DNA from: Bradyrhizobium liaoningense
Lineage (GTDB): Bacteria > Pseudomonadota > Alphaproteobacteria > Rhizobiales > Xanthobacteraceae
Length of the DNA stretch: 64,000 bases
Assembly (NCBI RefSeq): GCF_018130785.1
Contig: NZ_JAFCJT010000028.1
Coordinates: 24,182 to 88,181 of the forward strand
Direction of reading: 5' to 3'
Each line of letters opens with the position of its first letter. The stretch's first letter is position 1. The notes under the pieces are model-generated. The model was not told the origin of the DNA, ran no database searches, and was given only the letters and a program-made list of their open reading frames with translations. Below, piece after piece: positions 45,886 through 55,085 of the stretch. The translations under genes and the position numbers were made by a program.

Positions 45886-47297
45886 GCACCGAGCCTGCAT
45901 TGATGACGCTCACGGAGGTCGCGCGCGCGATCGCGATGAAGCAGGTGTCCTCACAGGAGGTGACGCGCGCGCTTCTGCATCGCATTGCGCAGTGGCAGCC
46001 GCAACTCAACGCCTTCATGTCGATTGAGGCCGAGCCCGCGCTGAAGGCCGCCAATGCCGCCGACGCCGAGCTCGCCAAGGGCAACGTCCGCGGTCCCCTG
46101 CATGGCGTGCCGCTCGCGCACAAGGACATGTATTACGACGCAGGCCACGTCTCGACCTGCGGCTCGCTGATCCGCCGCGATTTCGTGCCGACCGTGACGT
46201 CGACGGCCTTGCAGCGGCTGAAGGATGCCGGCCAGGTCCGCCTCGGCACGCTGCATCTGGCCGAATTCGCCTATGGCCCGACGGGGCACAACGCCCATTA
46301 TGGCCCGGTTCGCAACCCCTGGAACGTCGCGCACATCACCGGCGGCTCCTCGTCGGGCTCCGGCTCGTCGGTCGCGGCGCGCCTGACGTTCGCGGCGCTC
46401 GGCTCCGACACCGGCGGCTCGATCCGCATGCCCGCGCATTTCTGCGGCGTCACGGGGCTGAAGACCACGGTCGGCCGCGTCAGCCGCGCCGGCGCGATGC
46501 CGCTGTCGCAATCGCTCGATACCGTCGGTCCGCTCGCGCGAACTGCTGAAGATTGCGCTCTGCTGCTGGCGCTGATGGCCGGCGCCGATCCTGCGGATTC
46601 GACTTGTAGCCATGAGCCGCTCTCGGACTACGTTGCTGCGACCAAGGGCTCGCTGAAGGGTCTGAAAATCGGCGTGCCCGCCTCGTTCTATGTCGACGAT
46701 CTCGACGGCGAGGTCGCGCGCGTGCTGGATGAGACCATCGCCGTGCTCAAGCGCGAGGGCGCCGACATCCTCACAGTCGAGCTGCCGGACCAGCGGCAAT
46801 TGTCTTCCGCAAGCCAGCTCGTGCTCGCCGCGGAAGCTGCCGCCTTTCACAAGCGCTGGATGATCGAGCGTCCGCAGGATTATGGGCCGCAGGTGCTGAT
46901 GCGGCTCCAGAACGGTCTCGCCGTCCCCGCCATCACTTATCTGGAGGCGATGCGCTGGCGCGGTCCGGCACTCGCCGCACACAATGCAGCGACGGCCGGT
47001 GTTGATGCGATCATCGCACCGGCGTCGCCCGTGCCGGCGCCGACGATCGAGGAGAGCGATGTCGGCGGCGGTCCGAACGCGCCGGCCATGGTGCAGCGCC
47101 TGACACTGTTCACCCGTCCGGTGAATTTTTTGGGCCTGCCGTCGCTCACCATTCCGTCCGGCTTCACCACGAGCGGCCTGCCGATCGGCATGCAGCTGAT
47201 CGGCCGCTCCTTCGATGAAGCGACCCTGCTCACCATCGGCGCGGCATTCCAGCGCGTCACCGACTATCACGACCGGGTACCCAAACTTCCGTCATGA
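45882..47297 (+). CDS. Amidase signature enzyme (AtzE/GatA-like)
   Basis: The 471-residue enzyme has the complete Ser-cisSer-Lys triad: Lys81 (LAHKDM), Ser156 (TGGSSSGSGSS) and Ser180 (GSDTGGSIRMP). The 24-residue spacing between the serines is as in GatA. The C terminus, LPSLTIPSGFTTSGLPIGMQLIGRSFDEATLL, is typical. Its substrate is probably an amide, urea-like compound or short peptide amide taken up by the surrounding transporter. It overlaps the small partner upstream and the next ATPase gene downstream by 4 bp each. Confidence 0.9.
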   Translation: MSTEPALMTLTEVARAIAMKQVSSQEVTRALLHRIAQWQPQLNAFMSIEAEPALKAANAADAELAKGNVRGPLHGVPLAHKDMYYDAGHVSTCGSLIRRDFVPTVTSTALQRLKDAGQVRLGTLHLAEFAYGPTGHNAHYGPVRNPWNVAHITGGSSSGSGSSVAARLTFAALGSDTGGSIRMPAHFCGVTGLKTTVGRVSRAGAMPLSQSLDTVGPLARTAEDCALLLALMAGADPADSTCSHEPLSDYVAATKGSLKGLKIGVPASFYVDDLDGEVARVLDETIAVLKREGADILTVELPDQRQLSSASQLVLAAEAAAFHKRWMIERPQDYGPQVLMRLQNGLAVPAITYLEAMRWRGPALAAHNAATAGVDAIIAPASPVPAPTIEESDVGGGPNAPAMVQRLTLFTRPVNFLGLPSLTIPSGFTTSGLPIGMQLIGRSFDEATLLTIGAAFQRVTDYHDRVPKLPS

Positions 47298-48268
47298 CAA
47301 AGCTCGTCGAGATCTCAGGCCTCAACATCCGCTTCACCGGGGAGCGCACGGTCTATGCCGTGAACGATCTCAGTCTCTCGCTTGGTGACGGCGAGGTGCT
47401 GGGCCTGCTCGGCGAGTCCGGTTCGGGCAAGAGCGTGACATTGCGTGCGCTGATGCGGCTGTTGCCGCGCAAGCGCACGCAGATTTCGGGCAAGGTCAAC
47501 GTGATGGGCCGCGACGTGCTGGCCATGAACGACGAGGAGCTGTCGTCGTTTCGTGGCCAGACCGTCTCGATGATCTTCCAGGAGCCCGCGCTGGCGCTCG
47601 ATCCGGTCTACACCATCGGCGCGCAGATCGCCGAAAGCGTCGTGCGTCACGAGGGCAAGAGCTTTGCGGAAGGGCGGGCGAGGGCGCTCGAAATGCTCGA
47701 GGTCGTGCGCATTCCCTCCGCAAAGCGCAGGCTCGATGCCTATCCGCACGAGATGTCCGGCGGCATGCGCCAGCGCGCGATGATCGCACTCGCGCTCGCC
47801 TGCCGTCCGAAGATCTTGCTCGCGGACGAGCCGACCACTGCGCTCGATGCCACCGTGCAGATCCAGATCCTGCTGCTGCTGCGCGAGCTGCAGCGCGAGT
47901 TCGGCATGTCCGTCATCTTCGTCACCCACGACATCGGCGTCGCGATCGAGATCTGCGACCGCGTTGCGGTGATGTATGCCGGCCAGATCGTGGAGCAGGG
48001 CACGCTCCGCGACATCGTCCGCACGCCGGTGCACCCCTACGCCAGGGGCCTGCTCGCCTCCACCATCCACGGTGCCAAGCGGGGAGCGCGGCTGGAAACC
48101 ATCCCGGGCACCCCGCCGTCGCTGGCCGAAAAGCCCCACAACTGCTCCTTCGCCCCCCGCTGCAAGGTCGCCCAGCCGCGCTGTCTGGAGCAATTGCCTG
48201 CCAATGTGGAGGTTGGGCCGGGTAGGGCGGCGAGATGCGTGCTGGCGGAGTCGGTGGCGGCGACGTAG
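47294..48268 (+). CDS. ABC transporter ATP-binding protein, DppD-like
   Basis: The 324-residue ATPase has Walker A GESGSGKSVTLRAL, QEPALALDPVYTIG, signature MSGGMRQRAMIALALACRP, Walker B LLADEPTTALDATVQIQ, and the oligopeptide-transporter C terminus (HPYARGLLAST...NCSFAPRCKVAQPRC). It is the second ATPase of the importer and is coupled to the amidase gene by an ATGA overlap. It closes the operon. Confidence 0.93.
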   Translation: MTKLVEISGLNIRFTGERTVYAVNDLSLSLGDGEVLGLLGESGSGKSVTLRALMRLLPRKRTQISGKVNVMGRDVLAMNDEELSSFRGQTVSMIFQEPALALDPVYTIGAQIAESVVRHEGKSFAEGRARALEMLEVVRIPSAKRRLDAYPHEMSGGMRQRAMIALALACRPKILLADEPTTALDATVQIQILLLLRELQREFGMSVIFVTHDIGVAIEICDRVAVMYAGQIVEQGTLRDIVRTPVHPYARGLLASTIHGAKRGARLETIPGTPPSLAEKPHNCSFAPRCKVAQPRCLEQLPANVEVGPGRAARCVLAESVAAT

Positions 48269-48551
48269 CGCCGACGACAGTTCTCTTCATAGCGGCCAAT
48301 TCTCGCAAAATGAGCGAGCGGTGGGCCGCTCACTTCCGAAATGCGCGCCACGTCAGAATTCCTCTACGGCAACACCGAGTTGTCACAGTTCACCGGCCGC
48401 CAATCGCCGGGGCCGCTTCTACTGTGCATGGGGTTGTTTTCGACATTTTTGTCTCCGCACGCGCAACTCGGTCGCGGGGAACAGCATTCAGACCCCATTC
48501 ATCCCGGTTCCCGTTCCATGCGGGGCATTCACGGAAGAGGGGACCTCACTT

Positions 48552-48821
48552 ATGCACATTTCCAACGAAGGCCTGCTCGTCATCCTGTTCGTCGGCCTGG
48601 TTGCCGGCTGGCTGGCCGGAAAGATCGTGCGGGGCGCCGGGTTCGGCATCATCGGCGACATCGTGATCGGCATCTGCGGCGCGCTGGTGGCGAGCCTCTT
48701 GTTTCCGAAACTCGGCATCCGCCTTGGCACCGGCCTCGTCTCCGAGATCGTCTATTCCGCCATCGGCGCCGTCATTCTGCTCCTGGTGGTGCGGCTGGTG
48801 CGCGGCGGCGGCCGGTTCTAG
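48552..48821 (+). CDS. GlsB/YeaQ/YmgE-family small membrane protein
   Basis: The 89-residue protein reads NEGLLVILFVGLVAGWLAGKIVRGAGFGIIGDIVIGICGALVASLLFPKLGI...VVRLVRGGGRF, with three membrane segments. GAGWLAGK-like and GIIGDIVIGICGALVAS are the hallmark motifs of the GlsB/YeaQ stress-associated family (Transgly_assoc). Its function is unknown beyond stress association. The start at 48552 has an AGAGGGGAC upstream. Confidence 0.9.
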   Translation: MHISNEGLLVILFVGLVAGWLAGKIVRGAGFGIIGDIVIGICGALVASLLFPKLGIRLGTGLVSEIVYSAIGAVILLLVVRLVRGGGRF

Positions 48822-49079
48822 CGTCACATTGGCTCAGTGAGCTTTTTCGCCTCTCCCCCGCTGGGGAGAGGCCGCGATGTCTGCTATAAAAAGCCGCAAA
48901 GACTGTGAAATACCGGACTTGCGTGCTGGGCCGTCAGGAGTTGATGTGGCCCATCAGGGTTCTGGATTAAATCGGCTGCGCTGGTTGCAGGGGAATACGA
49001 TGTTAATCCGGGTCGAGTACCCCTGAACCGCCTGTGAAATCGGGGGCTCCGGCCCCTCATCTGGAAAGAGATCAGACTG

Positions 49080-50828
49080 ATGGCAGCCGTACCTGGCGTT
49101 CGCCGTTCAGAGCTCGGTGACGCCTTGCGCGCTTGTCGCACGGCGTTCGTCGGCGTGGGCTTGATGAGCTGCATGATCAACCTGCTCTATCTGACCGGGT
49201 CGATCTTCATGCTGGAGGTCTACGATCGGGTGCTGCCGAGCCGCAGCGTTCCGACGCTCGTCGGCCTGATCATCCTCGCCAGCTTCCTCTATATGGCGCA
49301 GGGCGTGCTCGACATGATCCGAAACCGGATCCTCGGGCGCGTGGGCACCGCGCTGGACGAGGCCCTCAACAAGCGCGTGTTCGACACCATCGTGCGCCTG
49401 CCGCTCCTGGTCGGCAGCCGCAACGAAGGCCTGCAGCCGCTGCGCGACCTCGACAATGTCCGGTCCTTCCTCGGTGGCATGGGCCCGAGCGCGTTCTTCG
49501 ACCTGCCCTGGCTGCCGCTCTATCTCGCCATCTGCTTCGCCTTCCACGTCCTGATCGGCGTGACCGCTTTGATCGGCGCCATCATCCTGGTCGGGCTGAC
49601 TCTGGTCACCGAGTTCCTGTCTCGCCAGCCGGCGAAGGAGGCGATGGGCCTTGCCGCCCAGCGCAACGATCTCGCCGCCTCCAGCCGGCGCAACGCCGAA
49701 GTCATGGTGTCGATGGGCATGACCGGCCGGATGAACCAGCGCTGGAGCGAGGCCAACGAAAAATACCTCGATGGCAACCAGCGTGCGAGCGACGTCGCCG
49801 GCGGTCTCGGCGCGGTCGCAAAAGTGCTGCGCATGATGCTGCAATCGGCCGTGCTCGCGGTCGGCGCCTATCTCGTCATCCACCAGGAGGCAACCGCCGG
49901 CATCATCATCGCCGGCTCGATCCTCTCCGCCCGCGCGCTTGCGCCGGTCGATCTCGCCATCGCGCATTGGAAATCCTTTGTCGCGGCACGTCAGAGCTGG
50001 CAGCGCCTCACGCGTCTGCTGGAGCAGATGCCGGCGCAGACGATGCCGACCCAGTTGCAGGCGCCCACCAGCCGGCTCTCGGTCGAAGGCATCGCCATGG
50101 TGCCGCCGGGCGATCAGCGCCTCATCGTGCAGGACGTCACCTTCGCGCTCGCCGCCGGCAATGGCCTCGGCGTGATCGGGCCGAGCGGCTCCGGCAAATC
50201 GTCGCTGATCCGGGCGCTGGTCGGCGTCTGGCATCCGGTCCGCGGCAAGGTGCGGCTTGACGGCGCGGCGCTTGACCAATGGTCATCCGACATGCTCGGC
50301 CGCCATATCGGCTATCTGCCGCAGGACGTCGAATTGTTCGGCGGCACCATCGCGCAGAATATCAGCCGTTTCGATCCCGAGGCCACCTCTGATGGCATCA
50401 TTTCCGCGGCCAAGGAAGCCGGCGTGCACGAGATGATCATCAAGATGCGTGAGGGTTACAACACGCAGGTCGGCGAGCAGGGCACCGCGCTCTCCGCAGG
50501 CCAGGCGCAGCGCGTGGCGCTGGCGCGCGCGCTCTACGGCAACCCGTTCCTGATCGTGCTCGACGAGCCGAATTCCAATCTCGACACCGAAGGCGACGAG
50601 GCGCTGACCCGCGCCATCCGTGCCGCCCGCGAACGCGGTGCCATCGTCATCGTGGTCGCGCACCGCCCGATCGGCGTCGAGGCGGTCGACCAGATCCTGG
50701 TGCTGCGCGACGGACGTATGCAGGCCTTTGGGCCTAAGGAGCAGGTGCTTGCCCAGGTGCTCCAGCCGCGCGTGACGCCGCCGGCACCGATCAAGATCGT
50801 CAGCGAAGGCGGAGTGCCCAAGTCATGA
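49080..50828 (+). CDS. Type I secretion permease/ATPase (PrtD/HlyB-like)
   Basis: The 582-residue protein fuses a membrane half (membrane segments at about 20-45, 60-80, 140-185, 245-285) to an ATPase. Walker A GPSGSGKSS is at residues 367-375, signature SAGQAQRVALARALYG starts near 471, and Walker B LIVLDEPNSNLD lies near 490. YLPQDVELFGGTIAQNISRF is typical of PrtD-type exporters. It lacks the N-terminal peptidase domain of bacteriocin exporters, as expected for RTX-protein export. It overlaps the next gene by 4 bp. No outer membrane TolC-like gene is nearby. Confidence 0.92.
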   Translation: MAAVPGVRRSELGDALRACRTAFVGVGLMSCMINLLYLTGSIFMLEVYDRVLPSRSVPTLVGLIILASFLYMAQGVLDMIRNRILGRVGTALDEALNKRVFDTIVRLPLLVGSRNEGLQPLRDLDNVRSFLGGMGPSAFFDLPWLPLYLAICFAFHVLIGVTALIGAIILVGLTLVTEFLSRQPAKEAMGLAAQRNDLAASSRRNAEVMVSMGMTGRMNQRWSEANEKYLDGNQRASDVAGGLGAVAKVLRMMLQSAVLAVGAYLVIHQEATAGIIIAGSILSARALAPVDLAIAHWKSFVAARQSWQRLTRLLEQMPAQTMPTQLQAPTSRLSVEGIAMVPPGDQRLIVQDVTFALAAGNGLGVIGPSGSGKSSLIRALVGVWHPVRGKVRLDGAALDQWSSDMLGRHIGYLPQDVELFGGTIAQNISRFDPEATSDGIISAAKEAGVHEMIIKMREGYNTQVGEQGTALSAGQAQRVALARALYGNPFLIVLDEPNSNLDTEGDEALTRAIRAARERGAIVIVVAHRPIGVEAVDQILVLRDGRMQAFGPKEQVLAQVLQPRVTPPAPIKIVSEGGVPKS

Positions 50829-52159
50829 GCACGATGGCTATCGGCGGCGGAAAGCCAGCCGCGAAGAGGACCGTGCGGGATTCGATCAGGTTTCACCTGA
50901 TGCTCGGACTGGTCATCGTGGCGGCCCTCGTCATCGGCCTCGGCGGCTGGGCCTCGACGGTGCAGATCTCGGGGGCCCTGATCGCGCCGGGCCAGGTCGT
51001 GGTCGAATCCAACGTCAAGAAGGTGCAGCATCCGACCGGCGGCGTGGTCGGCGAGCTGCGCGCCCGCGACGGCGACGTGGTCAAGGCCGGCGACATCGTG
51101 GTGCGGCTCGACGACACCGTCACCAAGGCGAACCTCGCCATCGTCACCAAGAATCTCGACGCAGCACTGGCGCGCACGGCGCGGCTCCAGGCCGAGCAGC
51201 GCGGTGTCGACAAGATCGAGTTCCCGCAATCGCTGCTCGATCGCGGCGACGATCCCGACGTCAAGAACCTGCTCTCCGCCGAAACCAAGCTGTTCGACGT
51301 CCGCGTCAACGGCCGCGCCGGGCAGAAGGCGCAGCTCCGCGAGCGCATCCAGCAGCTCAACGAGGAGATCGAGGGCCTCTCCGCGCAGGAGAAGGCCAAG
51401 GACAGGGAAATCGCCCTGGTGCAGCAGGAGCTCACAGGCGTGCGCGATCTCTACGAGAAGCACCTGGTGCAGATCTCGCGCCTGACCGCGCTCGAGCGCG
51501 ACAGCGCCCGCCTCAATGGCGAGCGCGCGCAATACATCGCATCGCGCGCGCAGGCCAAGGGCAAGATCACCGAGACCGAGCTTCAGATCATCCAGGTCGA
51601 CAAGGACATGGTGAGCGAGGTCTCCAAGGATCTGCGCGAGACCAACGACAAGACCGGCGAGCTGATCGAGCGCAAGGTCGCGGCCGAAGACCAGCTCCGC
51701 CGCGTCGATATCCGTGCGCCGCAGGATGGCATGGTGCTGCAATCGACGGTGCATACCGTCGGCGGCGTCGTCACCGCCGGCGATGCCCTTATGTTGATTG
51801 TGCCGCAGGCGGACGATCTCCAGGTCGAGGCCAAGGTCAATCCCGTCGATATCGACAAGCTCCAGATCGGCCAGAAGACGCTGCTGCGCCTGTCCGCGTT
51901 CAACCAGCGCACCACGCCCGAGCTCAACGGCGTCGTCAGCCGCGTTTCACCCGACGTCACGACCGACCAGCGCACCGGCCAGAGCTACTACACCATCCGC
52001 GTGTCGATGTCCCCGGAAGAGGTCGCCAAGCTCGGCGACTCCAAGCTGATCCCCGGCATGCCGGCGGAAGCCTTCGTCCAGACCGGCGACCGCACCATGT
52101 TGTCCTATCTGATGAAGCCGCTGCACGACCAGCTGATGCGGGCATTCCGCGAGAAGTGA
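50825..52159 (+). CDS. HlyD-family type I secretion periplasmic adaptor (PrtE-like)
   Basis: The 444-residue protein has one N-terminal membrane segment (LMLGLVIVAALVIGLGGWASTV), a biotinyl-lipoyl-like half (GQVVVESNVKKVQHPTGGVVGELRARDGDVVKAGDIVVRLDD), a long coiled-coil (about 100-280, EEIEGLSAQEKAKDREIALVQQEL) and a beta-barrel end (DVTTDQRTGQSYYTIRVSM). This is the canonical membrane fusion protein of type I secretion. It is paired with the ABC exporter upstream; together they could export the adhesin at 30.2-36.5 kb. Confidence 0.92.
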   Translation: MSTMAIGGGKPAAKRTVRDSIRFHLMLGLVIVAALVIGLGGWASTVQISGALIAPGQVVVESNVKKVQHPTGGVVGELRARDGDVVKAGDIVVRLDDTVTKANLAIVTKNLDAALARTARLQAEQRGVDKIEFPQSLLDRGDDPDVKNLLSAETKLFDVRVNGRAGQKAQLRERIQQLNEEIEGLSAQEKAKDREIALVQQELTGVRDLYEKHLVQISRLTALERDSARLNGERAQYIASRAQAKGKITETELQIIQVDKDMVSEVSKDLRETNDKTGELIERKVAAEDQLRRVDIRAPQDGMVLQSTVHTVGGVVTAGDALMLIVPQADDLQVEAKVNPVDIDKLQIGQKTLLRLSAFNQRTTPELNGVVSRVSPDVTTDQRTGQSYYTIRVSMSPEEVAKLGDSKLIPGMPAEAFVQTGDRTMLSYLMKPLHDQLMRAFREK

Positions 52160-52199
52160 CGCGCGAGAGCGCGTCATCCCGGAGCGCGCCGCACACTCA

Positions 52200-52306
52200 C
52201 TGTCATCGCCCGGCTTGACCGGGCGATCCAGTATTCCAGAAGCGGCTGTGATTGAACCCGGGCGCCGCGGCGTACTGGATGCCCCGGTCAAGCCGGGGCA
52301 TGACGG
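52200..52306. repeat. Dispersed palindromic element
   Basis: Two hairpins, TCGCCCGGCTTGACCGGGCGA and GCCCCGGTCAAGCCGGGGC, are separated by a spacer. The second shares its core with the hairpin at 55010-55040, so this is the same family of intergenic repeat. It lies between the adaptor gene and the AMP nucleosidase gene. Confidence 0.75.
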
Positions 52307-52397
52307 CGGAGCGTGATGCGCAAGCCGTCCTTCGCTGACGATCACCACCGTTCTTTGCTATAGTTCGACTCAAGCCCAGCAACCCGGCGGTCGAACA

Positions 52398-53867
52398 ATG
52401 CAATCCCCACCCTCCATCGCCACCAAATCCTTCACCGACGCCGTCCTCGCCGTCGCCCGCCTCGAGGAAATCTACGAGCGCAACACGAAATTCCTGCGCG
52501 ACCGGTTCGAGGCCTACGTCAACGGCGAGGCGATCACGACGCGGGTGCGGGCCTATTATCCCTTCGTTCGCCTCACCACCGCGACGCATGCGCGGCTGGA
52601 CTCGCGTCTCGCCTACGGCTTCGTCGCCGGCCCCGGCGTGCACGAGACCAGCGTCACGCGGCCGGATCTGTTCCGCGCCTATCTCACCGAGCAGATCGGA
52701 TTGTTGATCCAGAACCACGGCGTTCCCGTCGAGATCGGCGAATCTGCCGAGCCGATCCCGATCCACTTCGCCTATCGCCGCGACATCAACATCGAAGCCG
52801 CCATCACCACCAGCGAGAATTCCCTTGTGACGCGATCGCTGCGCGATGCGTTCGACGTGCCTGATCTCGCCACCATGGACGATTCCATCGCCGACGGTAC
52901 CTTCGAGCTTCAGCCGGGCGCGCCCGAGCCGCTGTCCCTGTTCCGGGCTGCCCGCGTCGATTATTCGCTGCGGCGGCTCTATCACTACACCGGCACAGAT
53001 CCCGAGCATTTCCAGAACTTTGTCATTTTCACCAACTATCAGTTTTACGTCGACGCCTTCGCGCAGCTCTGCCAGCAGCGGCTCCAGTCCGGCGAAGCCG
53101 GCCTCGACGCCTTCGTCGCGCCCGGCAATGTGATCACGCGCGGCGGTGGCGCAACGAGCGGAGTGGCGCCCGTCCGCGCGCCGCAGATGCCGGCCTTTCA
53201 TCTTGTCACATCAGGCTATCGCGGCATCACGCTGATCAACATCGGCACCGGCCCGTCGAACGCGCGCAATGTCACCGACCACGTCGCTGTGCTGCGCCCG
53301 CACGCCTGGCTGATGCTCGGCCATTGCGCGGGCCTGCGCAACACGCAGCGGCTCGGCGACTACGTGCTCGCCCACGGCTATGTGCGCGAGGACCACGTGC
53401 TCGACCGCGAGCTGCCGCTGTGGGTGCCGATCCCGGCGCTGGCCGAGATGCAGGTCGCGCTCGAGCAGGCGGTCGAGGACGTCACCGGCCTCGAAGGTTT
53501 CGAGCTGAAACGGCTGATGCGCACGGGCACTGTCGCGAGCGTCGACAACCGCAACTGGGAGATCTCGGGGCCCGAGGTGATCCGCCGCATGTCGCAGTCA
53601 CGCGCGGTCGCGCTCGACATGGAATCGGCCGCGATCGCCGCCAACGGCTACCGCTTCCGCGTCCCCTACGGCACGCTGCTGTGCGTTTCCGACAAGCCGC
53701 TCCACGGCGAGATCAAGCTCGCGGGCATGGCCAGCGAATTCTACCGCCGCCGCGTCGGCCAGCATCTCGAGATCGGGTTGAAGGCGCTGGAGCGGCTCAA
53801 GCAGCAGGAATCGGAACGGCTGCATTCGCGAAAGCTTCGCAGCTTCGCCGAAGTCGCGTTCCAGTAA
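52398..53867 (+). CDS. amn: AMP nucleosidase
   Basis: The 489-residue protein has the two-domain layout of AMP nucleosidase: an N-terminal AMP-nucleosidase domain (YYPFVRLTTATHARLDSRLAYGFVAGPGVHETSVTRPDLFRAYLTEQIGLLI) and a C-terminal nucleoside phosphorylase fold (PAFHLVTSGYRGITLINIGTGPSNARNVTDHVAVLRPHAWLMLGHCAGLR, and MSQSRAVALDMESAAIAANGYRFRVPYGTLLCVSDKPLHG). It hydrolyses AMP to adenine and ribose 5-phosphate, regulating cytosolic adenylate levels. Length matches the family (about 480-500). Stand-alone gene. Confidence 0.93.
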   Translation: MQSPPSIATKSFTDAVLAVARLEEIYERNTKFLRDRFEAYVNGEAITTRVRAYYPFVRLTTATHARLDSRLAYGFVAGPGVHETSVTRPDLFRAYLTEQIGLLIQNHGVPVEIGESAEPIPIHFAYRRDINIEAAITTSENSLVTRSLRDAFDVPDLATMDDSIADGTFELQPGAPEPLSLFRAARVDYSLRRLYHYTGTDPEHFQNFVIFTNYQFYVDAFAQLCQQRLQSGEAGLDAFVAPGNVITRGGGATSGVAPVRAPQMPAFHLVTSGYRGITLINIGTGPSNARNVTDHVAVLRPHAWLMLGHCAGLRNTQRLGDYVLAHGYVREDHVLDRELPLWVPIPALAEMQVALEQAVEDVTGLEGFELKRLMRTGTVASVDNRNWEISGPEVIRRMSQSRAVALDMESAAIAANGYRFRVPYGTLLCVSDKPLHGEIKLAGMASEFYRRRVGQHLEIGLKALERLKQQESERLHSRKLRSFAEVAFQ

Positions 53868-53987
53868 AGGACAACAGAACTGCCGTACGAATGCTGACGT
53901 CTCCGTGAGCGCAGTGCCCCGGAATATCGCTGCCAAGGCAGGGTTATCACGTTGTCAGGGGCCGCTTGAACAGCACAGGAGACGGAG

Positions 53988-54596
53988 ATGTTCACGAAGA
54001 TGATCAAGCTCGTCACGCTGGGTACGTTTGCGGCGGCGCTGCTGGGCTCGCCGGTGTTTGCCGCGGGCGGAGGAGGCGGGGGAGGCGGCGGTAACGGCTC
54101 CACTGATCCCTATGCCGGCGCCTATTCGGATCAGAGGCCGCAGCCAACCTATCCGAAGCGCCCGGGCACCAAGGCAACCCAGAAAGGCAAGAAGCCGAAC
54201 AACCAGTCCAGCATCGGCGATCCCGCATTCGCGGCCGGCTACCGCGTCGCCTATGACACCATCTACGAGCGCAACGACTATGCGGCTGCGATCGCGCAAT
54301 TGAAGTCGCTTGGCCATGACGACCATCCGAACGTCGCCAACCTCATCGGCTACTCCTACCGCAAGCTTGGCGACTACGAGCAGTCGCAGGTCTGGTACGA
54401 GCGCGCATTGAAGGCCGATCCGAACCATGTGCTGACGTGGCAGTACTATGGACTGTGGCAGCTCGAGCGGGGCAATCGCGAGCAGGCGCTCTATCATCTC
54501 AGCCGGATTGCTGCCATCTGCGGGACGGATTGTGAGGAGTATCGATCGCTGGCCGCGGCGCTCGACAAGCCGACCGGCACGGCGCTCGCCTACTGA
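53988..54596 (+). CDS. Exported TPR-containing protein, paralogue of 26824-27438
   Basis: The 202-residue protein has a signal peptide (MFTKMIKLVTLGTFAAALLGSPVFAA) followed by a glycine run, a basic linker and the same TPR block as the accessory copy: identical over a 64-residue run and ending ICGTDCEEYRSLAAAL. The run of glycines is encoded by repeated GGAGGCGGG-type DNA and may be length-variable. GGAG upstream supports the start. Its role is unknown; a periplasmic scaffold is a guess from TPR folds. Confidence 0.88.
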   Translation: MFTKMIKLVTLGTFAAALLGSPVFAAGGGGGGGGGNGSTDPYAGAYSDQRPQPTYPKRPGTKATQKGKKPNNQSSIGDPAFAAGYRVAYDTIYERNDYAAAIAQLKSLGHDDHPNVANLIGYSYRKLGDYEQSQVWYERALKADPNHVLTWQYYGLWQLERGNREQALYHLSRIAAICGTDCEEYRSLAAALDKPTGTALAY

Positions 54597-54714
54597 AGCT
54601 GGAGAGCAGCCGGCTGATGGGGGCCGTATGGCCGCCATGTTCTTCGGCGCGGATGGTGACAAGGCGTCAGATTTTCAGCATTGTCCGGTTCGGGGGCGCG
54701 AACGGGACAATTGG

Positions 54715-54990
54715 ATGCCGCTGACGCGCGACAAAATCATCGGCCATGACCTTGAACGGCTGGCCTTTCGCTTCACCATGACCAGTGAAGACGGCGCCGT
54801 GCAGTGCCAGATCAGCGACGCCGCGATGGACGAGCTCGCAGGCATGCAAGGTACCGAAAGCAGCGCGCGGCAGGCGCAGTTTCTGTCCCTGCGCGAAACC
54901 ATCGAGCGGATCGCATCGGACCTCTATGATGAGGCGCCGCGGGTGCAGGGATATGTCGTGCGGATTTTCATGCGGAATTTGGGGAGGTAG
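54715..54990 (+). CDS. DUF1488-family small protein
   Basis: The 91-residue protein reads MPLTRDKIIGHDLERLAFRFTMTSEDGAVQCQISDAAMDELAG and ends VQGYVVRIFMRNLGR. The LTRDxIxGHDLERMAFRFTM start is common in DUF1488 proteins. ATGs at 54628 and 54637 would add about 26-29 residues without recognisable sequence, so 54715 is preferred, although its ribosome-binding site is weak. Function unknown. Confidence 0.68.
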   Translation: MPLTRDKIIGHDLERLAFRFTMTSEDGAVQCQISDAAMDELAGMQGTESSARQAQFLSLRETIERIASDLYDEAPRVQGYVVRIFMRNLGR

Positions 54991-55009
54991 GCGCCGCCCC
55001 ATGTTCCGC

Positions 55010-55040
55010 TGTCATGCCCCGGCTTGACCGGGGCATGACA
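55010..55040. terminator. Perfect 13-bp hairpin between convergent genes (dispersed-repeat family)
   Basis: TGTCATGCCCCGG at 55010-55022 pairs with its complement at 55028-55040 around CTTGA. It follows the DUF1488 stop and precedes the stop of the PncC gene, so it can end transcription from both sides. Its core also occurs at 52284-52306. Confidence 0.7.
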
Positions 55041-55085
55041 GCAACGATATGGCAGGACTGTCCGATTCACTTGACCGGCGGCAGC

